DNA of 23,945 nucleotides, taken from positions 1 through 23,945 of the forward strand of contig JAWRIT010000025.1 of the NCBI GenBank assembly GCA_040268355.1. Direction: 5' to 3'. The position numbers were made by a program, and so were the translations under genes. Positions within the stretch are counted from its first letter, which is position 1. Each line of letters starts with the position of its first letter. Positions 1 to 6,510 of this stretch are shown in pieces. Under the pieces are notes generated by a model. It saw only the letters and a program-made list of their open reading frames with translations, did no database searches and was not told the DNA's origin. Source of the DNA: UBA1367 sp040268355 (GTDB taxonomy: Bacteria; Actinomycetota; Coriobacteriia; Coriobacteriales; Atopobiaceae).

Positions 1-31
1 CCCCCGGGGCTCGTCTCGTCCAATCCCCAGG

Positions 32-337
32 TTAGGGACGCTCCGTTCGTCCCTTGGGATACATCAGTCCAATCACGACGTAAAGCACGGCGCAGCCGAT
101 GCTGTAGAGGCAGAACACCTGTATAAAGCTCACGCCGAAGATCGTCGACTCGCCTTCCCCTGTAGCCAAGGTGAGACCGTAGAGTGCCAATGCGATCTGA
201 ACATAGGTGGATGCGAGGCAGAGGAACCACAGAACGGGATGTTCCTCCCTCGACACGGGACTGTTCCGCTCGACGAAGCGCCTGTGGGCGTCGAGAAGAT
301 GAGCGCGAACACTATACTGCGGATCGATCTCCTTCAT
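32..337 (-). CDS. Small two-helix membrane protein, function unknown
   Basis: This 101-residue protein is not one I recognise. The N-terminal third is hydrophilic (residues 1-33). Two hydrophobic stretches follow, at about 34-58 and 65-93, with a short acidic loop between them and a basic tail (KGRTER), which suggests a small inner-membrane protein with two helices. I chose the ATG at 337 because it is preceded at good spacing by AAAGGAGGT; the open frame continues 29 codons further upstream, but with no ribosome binding site that I can see. The gene is monocistronic as far as the window shows. Its promoter is probably the TTGGCC/TATAGT pair at 425-453, giving a leader of about 80 nt. The surroundings are less GC-rich than the rest of the window, so it may be accessory DNA. 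No function can be assigned from the sequence. Confidence 0.72.
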   Translation of the reverse strand: MKEIDPQYSVRAHLLDAHRRFVERNSPVSREEHPVLWFLCLASTYVQIALALYGLTLATGEGESTIFGVSFIQVFCLYSIGCAVLYVVIGLMYPKGRTERP

Positions 338-424
338 CGGACGACCTCCTTTGCGTGTGACAGATGGCGTCAGGCGCCTCACCACTTCGGCGCGTATTCC
401 CCGAAATAGTACCTTGTATCTCAC

Positions 425-453
425 ACTATACGGTATCGTGCATATACGGCCAA
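425..453 (-). promoter_or_regulatory. Putative promoter of the membrane-protein gene
   Basis: On the minus strand, TTGGCC (453-448) and TATAGT (430-425) are separated by exactly 17 bases, in the most AT-rich stretch of this region. The distance to the ATG at 337 implies a leader of about 80 nt. A perfect TTGACA lies slightly further upstream (473-468), but the nearest -10-like hexamer (TATATG) is 21 bases away, so I prefer the first pair. Confidence 0.5.
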
Positions 454-556
454 CAGATACCAGGAAGTGTCAAAAAAAGGAACTCAAGCGAGGAGATCCG
501 CTCCCAGAGGCGGTGGGACGACTCCCCTCCCCGCCCGCGCCCCAGCTCCGATCGGC

Positions 557-589
557 ACAAAAATAGACCCCTTGTTACCAAGTGGGTCT
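557..589 (-). terminator. Intrinsic terminator of the 76-residue protein gene
   Basis: AGACCC-CTTG (565-574) pairs with CAAG-GGGTCT (579-589, one bulged T), giving a 10-bp stem closed by a four-base loop. Read on the minus strand, the hairpin is followed at once by ATTTTTG (564-558), the classical U-tract arrangement. It lies about 60 bases beyond the stop codon of the gene ending at 650, so it gives independent support that this small gene is transcribed. It is the only hairpin in the window with a clear U tract. Confidence 0.68.
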
Positions 590-649
590 TCTTTGGTGTC
601 GAGAGGGTGGCTGAGGCGGAACTGTCGGATCGACAGCAGCCCGTGGGCT

Positions 650-880
650 TTACGCCGCCTTCAGCTGCTTAACGAGAAGGATGTCGTTACCGTGCTTCTC
701 TGCGTGGGATGCGAACCAGGCCTCGACCTTGCGTGCGAGCTCGCGGACGGTATCGGCCTCGAAGGTCTGCTCGTGACCGAAGAACGCGGCCTTGTACTCG
801 CCGCTCACGTACCAACCGTTGTAGCACGAATCGAACACCTTGCGCTCCAGCGCGTTCATGTCCTTGATCTGCTTCATCAT
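650..880 (-). CDS. Hypothetical protein of 76 residues
   Basis: This is a short soluble protein with no signal peptide or membrane segment. The N-terminal half has aromatic and polar character (CYNGWYVSGEYKAAFFG). The C-terminal half looks like one amphipathic helix (roughly residues 42-62, ADTVRELARKVEAWFASHAEK) ending in a basic tail. I do not recognise a family. Two adjacent ATG codons are possible starts (880 and 877). The purine-rich AAAGGAAG just upstream is better spaced for the second, so the true product may be 75 residues. A strong intrinsic terminator about 60 bases downstream argues that this is a real transcription unit. A weak TGGACG/TAAAGT pair with a 17-base gap lies in the leader near 910-950 and could be its promoter. 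Confidence 0.6.
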   Translation of the reverse strand: MMKQIKDMNALERKVFDSCYNGWYVSGEYKAAFFGHEQTFEADTVRELARKVEAWFASHAEKHGNDILLVKQLKAA

Positions 881-1152
881 CTTCCTTTCATTGCAGGTCT
901 AAGAACGACTTGTGGTACTTTACCCACTCCCAGAGGGGGCGTCCATATCCCCAGACGGGGACCACAACCCGTCCACAACATGTGAACGGTCCCACGGTTC
1001 TTGACAGGATCATTCCCAGAGAATGCCTGTTTATTGGGTTGCGCACCTATCAATAGTGTCAGGGAGCGACGGGGGTGCAGCGGGCGGCCCAGGCACGGCG
1101 CCGCGCTCGGGCGGGGAGCGGCGCGTCGGGCGCCCAAAAGGCGCCGTCTGGC

Positions 1153-1581
1153 CTACCCGCCGATGTCGTTCCAGTGCAGCAGCTTGAACCCAGCGCCCCG
1201 TATGGCCGCCTCGGCCTGCGCGCGCAGCTCGTGCGCGATCTTGAGCACGTCGATGGCCACGGCGCCGTCGTTCAGGAAGCAGTAACCGTACTCGATGTTC
1301 ACGTCGGCCTCGTCGAGCGCCTCATGCAGCTCGGCGAGCGCACCGGGACGATCGGGCAGCTCCACCGCGAGGACCTTGGTCTTGGTCGCGCGGAAGCCTG
1401 CCTCCTCCAGCACGTCCACCGCCCGGAACACGTCGTTGCAGATGATGCGCACGATGCCATAGTCGGAGGTCTCGGCGATGGTCAGGGCGCTCATGTTGAT
1501 GTTGGCGTCCGCCAGCGTGCGGCACAGCGCCGCAAGCCGACCCTTGGAGTTCTCGAGGAACACCGTCAGCTGCATGATCAT
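1153..1581 (-). CDS. Tandem ACT-domain amino-acid-binding protein
   Basis: The 142-residue protein consists of two ACT-like beta-alpha-beta-beta-alpha-beta modules, about residues 2-70 (LTVFLENSKGRLAALCRTLADANINM) and 71-140 (LAVELPDRPGALAELHEALDEADVNI). ACT domains bind amino acids or similar small ligands and act as regulators; there is no catalytic domain here. Genes of this type are often found beside phenylacetate-CoA ligase genes in anaerobes and archaea, and that is the arrangement seen here. The ATG overlaps the paaK stop codon by one base (TAATG), so the two are almost certainly co-translated. A second in-frame ATG two codons later is less well spaced from GGGGAG. The likely job is sensing an aromatic amino acid or product and tuning the ligase; this is inference. 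Confidence 0.85.
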   Translation of the reverse strand: MIMQLTVFLENSKGRLAALCRTLADANINMSALTIAETSDYGIVRIICNDVFRAVDVLEEAGFRATKTKVLAVELPDRPGALAELHEALDEADVNIEYGYCFLNDGAVAIDVLKIAHELRAQAEAAIRGAGFKLLHWNDIGG

Positions 1582-2888
1582 TACCGGTCGTCTCCCCTCA
1601 GATCGATGACGCGCTTCGCCTTGCCGTTGCTGCGCGGGATGCTCTTGGGTTCCACCAGTCTAACCCGAATGCCCACCGACAGCGCCGTCTTGAGCTGCGA
1701 CTGGATGTCATGCTGCAGCTGTTCGATGACCTTGATCTGGTCGAAGTCGAAGTCCGGGTTGACCTCCACCTTGAGCGTGACCACGTCGAGGTGGTTCTTG
1801 CGGGTGAGCTCGATCTGATACCAGCTCGCCACCTGCGGGAAGGTCTTCATGACGTCCTCGACCTGCGACGGGAAGACGTTGACGCCGCGGATGATGAGCA
1901 TGTCGTCGGTGCGGCCCTGCAGGCGGTCGATGCGGCGGTGCGTGCGGCCGCAGGCGCACTGCCCGGGGATGATGCGCGTGATGTCGCGCGTGCGATAGCG
2001 CACGACCGGCGTGGCCTCGCGGTCGACGGTCGTGAGCACCAGTTCGCCCCATTCGCCATCGGGCAGGACCTCGCCCGTGTCGGGGTCGATGATCTCGGCA
2101 AAGAAGTGATCCTCGGCCAGATGCAGGCCCTGCTGCTCCATGCACTCGATGGCCACGCCCGGTCCCATCGTCTCGGTGAGGCCGTAGACGTCGAGCACCT
2201 TGTAGTCGAGTTTTTCCTCCAGCTCGGCCCGGAAGTTGTCGGAGAAGGCCTCGGCACCGTGGATGCCCGCACGCAGCTGGAAGTCGCGCCTGGGGTCGAG
2301 CCCCATGGAGATGGCCGTGTCGGCGATGTGCATGGCGTAGCTGGGGGTGCAGAGCAGGATGGTCGACCCCAGCTCCCGCAGCACGCGAATCTGCCGCTCG
2401 GTGTTGCCGGCGCTCATGGGGATGGTCATGCATCCCGCCCGCTCGCAGCCGTAGTGGGCGCCCAGGCCACCGGTGAACAGGCCGTAGCCGTAGCAGATGT
2501 GGGCGATGTCATGGGAGCCACCGTTGGCGTACCAGATGCCGCGGGCAAAGCAGTCGCTCCAGATGTCCAGGTCGTGGTCGGTGTAGCCGCCCACGGTGGC
2601 CACGCCGGTCGTGCCGGAGGACATGTGGATCTCGCGGACCTCGTCGGTGGGCACGGCAAAGAGCCCATAGGGGTAGTTGTCGCGCAGGTCCTGCTTGGTC
2701 GTGAAGGGGGCACGCCTGACGTCGTCGAGGGTCTCGACCGCGTAGGGGTCAAAACCGGCCTCGTCAAAGAGATCGTGATAGAACGGCACGTTCTCGTAGC
2801 ACATGATCACGGTCTTCTTGATGCCCTCGAGCTGGATGGCCTCCAGGTCCTCGTGTGGCATCGTCAGGATGTCCTGCGGTGTCTTCAT
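1581..2888 (-). CDS. paaK: Phenylacetate-CoA ligase family protein
   Basis: The 435-residue protein is an adenylate-forming enzyme of the PaaK type, close to the usual length (about 435-440). Such enzymes activate an aryl acid with ATP and join it to coenzyme A in the cytosol. Visible motifs are the phosphate-binding SSGTTG (residues 90-95), YGLTE (235-239), YRTRD (298-302), the hinge and C-terminal motif GRTDDMLIIRG (325-335), and the terminal GKAKRV carrying the probable catalytic lysine. A Cys pair (CACGR, about 311-315) is typical of the subfamily. The start at 2888 has AAGGAAAGG at good spacing; the open frame extends about 99 codons further upstream into a clearly non-coding leader. In anaerobes without a phenylacetate degradation operon, such ligases are linked to aromatic amino-acid fermentation (indolepyruvate oxidoreductase route). 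The true substrate is not known. Confidence 0.9.
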   Translation of the reverse strand: MKTPQDILTMPHEDLEAIQLEGIKKTVIMCYENVPFYHDLFDEAGFDPYAVETLDDVRRAPFTTKQDLRDNYPYGLFAVPTDEVREIHMSSGTTGVATVGGYTDHDLDIWSDCFARGIWYANGGSHDIAHICYGYGLFTGGLGAHYGCERAGCMTIPMSAGNTERQIRVLRELGSTILLCTPSYAMHIADTAISMGLDPRRDFQLRAGIHGAEAFSDNFRAELEEKLDYKVLDVYGLTETMGPGVAIECMEQQGLHLAEDHFFAEIIDPDTGEVLPDGEWGELVLTTVDREATPVVRYRTRDITRIIPGQCACGRTHRRIDRLQGRTDDMLIIRGVNVFPSQVEDVMKTFPQVASWYQIELTRKNHLDVVTLKVEVNPDFDFDQIKVIEQLQHDIQSQLKTALSVGIRVRLVEPKSIPRSNGKAKRVIDLRGDDR

Positions 2889-2912
2889 CGAAACTGCCTT
2901 TCCTTGCCTGAC

Positions 2913-2957
2913 GGGACGTATCGCGTCCCCTTGCACGAACGTGCGCCCACCATTGTA
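2913..2957 (-). promoter_or_regulatory. Putative paaK promoter -10 and two leader hairpins
   Basis: On the minus strand, TACAAT (2957-2952) is a good -10 hexamer about 63 bases upstream of the paaK start; no convincing -35 is present. Between it and the ribosome binding site are two small perfect inverted repeats: GCACG-AA-CGTGC (2933-2944) and GGGACG-5 nt-CGTCCC (2913-2929). The sequence GGGACGTAT occurs twice, at 2913-2921 and 2958-2966, that is, downstream and just upstream of the -10. This could be an operator pair or an attenuating leader. Confidence 0.35.
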
Positions 2958-3117
2958 GGGACGTATTGTTTCCTGCAGTTCACAGGCTTTCGCGCGAGGG
3001 TCGGAAGACGACGGACGCCAAAAGACGTGACGGAAGACGCTGGCACGCCGTCCGCATGCGCCCGTCGGCGGGACCTCAGATACGCTAAGGTGGAGAAAAC
3101 GTCGCAAGGAGGCACAG

Positions 3118-3462
3118 ATGAGGTGGTTCTGGCAGCGCGAGCCCGAGCAGGAGCCAACCATCCCCGCAGGAGCGATCCGGCGCAAGCTTCGCTACACCGG
3201 GCGTGTCCAGGCCGTGGGCTTCCGCTTCACCGCACAGGGATGGGCGCAGGCGCGCGGCCTCACCGGCTGGGTCGCCAACCTCGCCGACGGTGACGTCATG
3301 CTCGAGGTCCAGGGCACGCCCGAGCAGGTGCAGGGCTTCATGGACGACGTGGCCGCCGAGACGGCGCGCAAGGGCGCCTTCATTCGTGCGCAACTCGTGA
3401 GCTGCGAGGAACTGGAGCCTGAGCCCGAGGGCCGCTTCACCATCCAGAATCGGGGCTTCTGA
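3118..3462 (+). CDS. acyP: Acylphosphatase
   Basis: The 114-residue protein hydrolyses carboxyl-phosphate bonds of acyl phosphates in the cytosol. It shows the family signature GRVQAVGFRF (residues 28-37), with the phosphate-binding Arg36, and GWVANLADGDV (50-60), with the catalytic Asn54. One change from the commonest form is Ala32 in place of Gly in the VQGVGFR motif. The first 20 residues (WFWQREPEQEP...) are an extra N-terminal piece compared with the usual 90-residue enzyme. AAGGAGG lies five bases before the ATG, so the longer start is supported. A TACGCT hexamer at 3081-3086 could be its -10. It is divergent from paaK and is probably monocistronic, since a stem-loop follows its stop codon directly. 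Confidence 0.92.
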   Translation: MRWFWQREPEQEPTIPAGAIRRKLRYTGRVQAVGFRFTAQGWAQARGLTGWVANLADGDVMLEVQGTPEQVQGFMDDVAAETARKGAFIRAQLVSCEELEPEPEGRFTIQNRGF

Positions 3463-3463
3463 T

Positions 3464-3493
3464 CGGACGGGGATCGGCTGGCGCCGACGTCCG
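3464..3493 (+). terminator. Nested stem-loop after acyP
   Basis: CGGACG (3464-3469) pairs with CGTCCG (3488-3493), and inside it CGGC (3475-3478) pairs with GCCG (3483-3486). The structure begins two bases after the acyP stop codon. No U tract follows, so it may be a weak terminator or a barrier to exonucleases rather than a classical intrinsic terminator. Confidence 0.38.
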
Positions 3494-3629
3494 GCACCTC
3501 CCTCGCGGGCACGGCGACCCACGGCGGCACGTGACGACTTCGCTAAGAATCGGCGTGACGCACGGGCCTGTAACGTCTCCGCAACCTCGCTTACCTACGC
3601 TGTCTCGGACCCTGTAGAGGGACACGCTC

Positions 3630-3660
3630 CGTCTGGCCCGCCCGAGGGCGGTGTCGGACG
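3630..3660 (+). promoter_or_regulatory. Leader stem-loop before the ABC lipoprotein gene
   Basis: CGTC (3630-3633) pairs with GACG (3657-3660), and CCGCC (3638-3642) pairs with GGCGG (3647-3651). The structure ends a few bases before the AAGGAG ribosome binding site. A possible -10, TACGCT, lies at 3596-3601 and would place this stem in the transcribed leader. I see no T-box or known riboswitch core. The role is unknown. Confidence 0.3.
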
Positions 3661-3678
3661 TCAACGAAGGAGAGACAG

Positions 3679-4677
3679 ATGACCATCATCACACGTCGAG
3701 ACGCACTCACCCTGCTGGGCGGCTCGCTCCCCGCGCTCGGCCTTGCCGCCTGCGGCCCATCGAACGAATCGGACGGCGCGGCTGCCGACGGCGGCGGCGA
3801 GAAGACCTACAAGATCGGCGTGCTGCAGCTTGTCGAGCACGGCGCGCTCGACGCCGCGAACGAGGGCTTCGTCGAGGCGCTTGAGGAGTCCGGCATCGCC
3901 TACGAGATCGACCAGCAGAACGCGCAGGGCGACCAGTCCGCCTGTCAGACCATCGCCGCCAAGCTCGTCGGCGACGGTGACGACCTGATCCTGGCCATCG
4001 CCACGCCGGCCGTCGAGGCCTGCGCAGGTGCGACCGAGGAGATCCCCATCGTGGGCACCGCCGTCACCGACTTCGCCGCCTCGGGTCTTGTCGCGGACAA
4101 CGACGCTCCCGGTGGCAACATCACCGGCGCGTCTGACCTCACGCCCGTCGCCGACCAGATCAAGATGCTCCACACCATCCTGCCCGACGTCAAGGAGGTC
4201 GGCGTGCTGTGGTGCACCGCCGAGTCCAACTCCGACCTACAGGCGGAGATGGCCATCGAGGCGTGCCAGCAGTACGGCATCAACGCCACCAACTACACCG
4301 TCTCCAGCTCCAACGAGATCCAGTCCGTGGTCGAGAGCATGGCCGGCAAGGTCGACGCCATCTACACCCCCACCGACAACACCATCGCCGCCGGCATGAG
4401 CACCGTGACCATGGTCGCCGACGACCAGGGCATCCCCGTCATCGCCGGCGAGGAGAGCGAGTTCGAGGCAGGGGCGCTCTGCACCTACACCATCTCCTAC
4501 AAGGAGCTGGGCAAGATCGCCGGGCAGATGGCCGTGCGCATCCTGGTGGACGGCGAGGACCCCGCGACCATGCCCATCGAGCACTATCCCTCCGACAAGC
4601 TCACGCTGCTCTATGACGAGCAGAAGGCCGAGGACCTGGGCATCGACGCGTCGGTCTGGGAGACGCTCGGCGCCTAG
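3679..4677 (+). CDS. ABC transporter substrate-binding lipoprotein (TrpX-like)
   Basis: This is the 332-residue extracytoplasmic receptor of an ABC importer. The N-terminus is a lipoprotein signal with twin arginines (R6-R7), a hydrophobic core (LTLLGGSLPALGL) and a lipobox LAAC with Cys25, so it is probably exported folded by Tat and anchored to the membrane. The mature part has the features of the ABC_sub_bind family: an opening YKIGVLQLVEHGALDAA, then LILAIATPAVEA, IPIVGTAVTDFAASGLV, and GVLWCTAESNS at the domain crossover. Family members in Gram-positives are often called TrpX and are linked to aromatic amino acid uptake; others take different ligands, so the substrate is open. AAGGAG precedes the ATG at good spacing. 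It is the first gene of a three-gene operon with its permease and ATPase. Confidence 0.9.
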   Translation: MTIITRRDALTLLGGSLPALGLAACGPSNESDGAAADGGGEKTYKIGVLQLVEHGALDAANEGFVEALEESGIAYEIDQQNAQGDQSACQTIAAKLVGDGDDLILAIATPAVEACAGATEEIPIVGTAVTDFAASGLVADNDAPGGNITGASDLTPVADQIKMLHTILPDVKEVGVLWCTAESNSDLQAEMAIEACQQYGINATNYTVSSSNEIQSVVESMAGKVDAIYTPTDNTIAAGMSTVTMVADDQGIPVIAGEESEFEAGALCTYTISYKELGKIAGQMAVRILVDGEDPATMPIEHYPSDKLTLLYDEQKAEDLGIDASVWETLGA

Positions 4678-4705
4678 GTCCTCTAGGCCCTGACAGGCAC
4701 CTCTT

Positions 4706-4740
4706 GCGCGCCCCGGCGGGAGCTCCGTGCCGGGGTGCGC
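4706..4740 (+). other. Strong intercistronic stem-loop in the ABC operon
   Basis: GCGCGCCCCGGC (4706-4717) pairs with GCCGGGGTGCGC (4729-4740) over 12 bp with one G-T wobble and an 11-base loop. It lies between the lipoprotein and permease genes and has no U tract. Such hairpins between a binding-protein gene and its permease gene usually protect the upstream mRNA or cause partial termination, so that the receptor is made in excess. That role is inferred from other ABC operons. Confidence 0.6.
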
Positions 4741-4765
4741 CCATCGAACGAGAAAGGACGCTCAC

Positions 4766-5689
4766 ATGCCAATCGCCATGCAGGGGGCCGTCGCCCAGGG
4801 AATCCTCTGGGGCATCATGGTCCTGGGCGTGTTCATCACCTACAAGCTGCTCGACATCGCCGACCTCACCTGTGACGGCAGCCTGGCACTGGGCGGATGC
4901 GTCTGCGCCATGCTCATCGTCGAGCACGGGGCGAACCCCTGGGCGGCGCTGCTCGCAGGCATGCTCGCCGGGGTCGCGGCAGGCGCCGTGACAGGCGCCC
5001 TGCACACGCTGCTCGACATTCCCGCCATCCTCGCAGGCATCCTGACGCAGATCGGTCTGTGGTCGATCAACCTGCGCGTCCTGGGAAAGGCCAACGTGCC
5101 GCTGACCACGCACACGACCGTGTTCAGAGGCCTCGCGGAGGGCGCGGGCACGAGGGCGAACGACATGATGGTGGTCATCGTGGCGGGGCTCGTCCTGGCC
5201 ACGGTGACCATCGCGGCGCTCTACTGGTTCTTTGGGACCGAGATCGGCAGCGCGCTGCGGGCGACGGGCAACAACGAAGACATGGCCCGTGCGCTGGGCA
5301 TCAACACCCGCATGGCCAAGATGATCGCACTCATGCTCTCCAACGGGCTGGTCGGGCTGGCCGGCGCGCTCATCTGCCAGAGCCAGAAGTACGCCGACGT
5401 CGGCATGGGGACGGGAGCCATCATCATCGGGCTCGCCGCCATCGTGATCGGCGAGGTGCTGGGCAGGCTCACCCCGGGCAAGCTGCGCTCCTTCTCGAGC
5501 CGGCTCGTGGCCGCCGTGGTCGGGTCGGTCGTGTACTTCCTCATCCGGGCCGTCGTGCTGCAGCTGGGCCTGGACGCGAACGACATGAAGCTGCTCTCCG
5601 CCATCATCGTGGCCGTGGCACTGGCGGTGCCGGTGGTCTGGGAGCGCATGCAACCACGACGCTCGTACGTGCAGGGAGGTGAGGCGTGA
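4766..5689 (+). CDS. ABC transporter permease (TrpY-like)
   Basis: This 307-residue integral membrane protein belongs to the BPD_transp_2 group of permeases. It has about eight to ten hydrophobic segments, starting with GILWGIMVLGVFITYKLLDI. The conserved central part reads GTEIGSALRATGNNEDMARALGIN, the cytoplasmic coupling region that contacts the ATPase, followed by LSNGLVGLAGALI. It forms the membrane channel for the substrate delivered by the upstream lipoprotein. The ATG at 4766 has AAAGGA seven bases upstream; earlier in-frame starts would run through the intercistronic hairpin and are rejected. The stop codon overlaps the ATPase start (TGATG), so the two proteins are translationally coupled. 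Confidence 0.92.
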   Translation: MPIAMQGAVAQGILWGIMVLGVFITYKLLDIADLTCDGSLALGGCVCAMLIVEHGANPWAALLAGMLAGVAAGAVTGALHTLLDIPAILAGILTQIGLWSINLRVLGKANVPLTTHTTVFRGLAEGAGTRANDMMVVIVAGLVLATVTIAALYWFFGTEIGSALRATGNNEDMARALGINTRMAKMIALMLSNGLVGLAGALICQSQKYADVGMGTGAIIIGLAAIVIGEVLGRLTPGKLRSFSSRLVAAVVGSVVYFLIRAVVLQLGLDANDMKLLSAIIVAVALAVPVVWERMQPRRSYVQGGEA

Positions 5690-6483
5690 TGCTGACCCTC
5701 ACCAACGTGCGCAAGACCTTCAACCGGGGGACCGTCAACGAGAAGGTCGCCCTCGCAGGGATCGACCTGCACCTGGAACGGGGCGACTTCGTCACCGTCA
5801 TCGGGGGCAACGGGGCCGGCAAGTCCACCATGCTCAACATGATCGCAGGCGTCCAACCGACGGACTCGGGCACCATCACGCTCGACGGGCGCGACATCAC
5901 GCGGCTCTCCGAGCACGCGCGGGCGCGCTATTTGGGACGCGTCTTCCAGGACCCGATGCGCGGCACGGCGACCGACATGCAGATCGACGAGAACCTCGCC
6001 CTGGCGACGCGGCGCGGACGGGCGCGGACGCTGCGCTGGGGCATCGGCAGGGCGGAGCGCGAGGGCTATCGCGAGGAGCTGGCCAAGCTGGGCCTGGGGC
6101 TCGAGACGCGGCTCTCCGACAAGGTGGGGCTGCTCTCCGGCGGGCAACGGCAGGCGCTCACGCTGCTTATGGCCACCCTGCAGCGGCCCGACCTGCTGCT
6201 GCTCGACGAGCACACGGCGGCGCTCGACCCCAAGACGGCCACCAAGGTGCTCGAGCTCACCGGGCAGATCGTGCGCGAGGAGGGCCTGACCACGCTGATG
6301 GTCACCCACAACATGCATGACGCCATCCGCATGGGCAACCGGCTCGTCATGATGGCCGACGGACGCATCATCTACGACGTCTGTGGGCAGGAGAAGGCGA
6401 ACCTGCATCGGGCCGACCTCATGGCGAAGTTCGAGGAGGCCGCAGGCGAGGAGCTGGCCAACGACCGCATGCTGCTTGGGTAA
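5689..6483 (+). CDS. ABC transporter ATP-binding protein (TrpZ-like)
   Basis: The 264-residue ATPase powers the importer encoded upstream. All core motifs are intact: Walker A GGNGAGKST (residues 39-47), Q-loop near FQDP (86-89), signature LSGGQ (149-153), Walker B LLLLDE (169-174), D-loop AALD, and H-loop His207 in VTHNM. The start is either the ATG at 5689, which overlaps the permease stop codon, or the GTG just before it; GGGAGGTGAG fits both. The protein ends normally and the operon stops here, 27 bases before the convergent recQ stop codon. No clear terminator is visible between them. Confidence 0.93.
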   Translation: MLTLTNVRKTFNRGTVNEKVALAGIDLHLERGDFVTVIGGNGAGKSTMLNMIAGVQPTDSGTITLDGRDITRLSEHARARYLGRVFQDPMRGTATDMQIDENLALATRRGRARTLRWGIGRAEREGYREELAKLGLGLETRLSDKVGLLSGGQRQALTLLMATLQRPDLLLLDEHTAALDPKTATKVLELTGQIVREEGLTTLMVTHNMHDAIRMGNRLVMMADGRIIYDVCGQEKANLHRADLMAKFEEAAGEELANDRMLLG

Positions 6484-6510
6484 GGCCTCCGGTAGCGGAC
6501 GCCGCGAACG

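Larger units (their letters stand above)
338..649. other. Intergenic region of 312 bases
   Basis: No convincing gene lies here. The small open frames on the plus strand have no ribosome binding site and run across the promoter and terminator signals. The region holds the promoter of the downstream minus-strand gene (425-453) and the terminator of the upstream minus-strand gene (557-589). The bases around 410-480 are markedly AT-richer than the flanks. Confidence 0.6.

Noticed and set aside
1001..1006. Perfect TTGACA on the plus strand
   Set aside because: No -10 hexamer lies at 16-18 bases and no plus-strand gene follows.
1129..1145. GGCGCC-5 nt-GGCGCC hairpin after the ACT-protein gene
   Set aside because: The stem is only six bp and no U tract follows on the minus strand, so I do not call it a terminator.
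2781..2793. Possible second LexA site GAAC-GGCAC-GTTC
   Set aside because: The spacer is five bases instead of four and the site is inside the paaK coding sequence.
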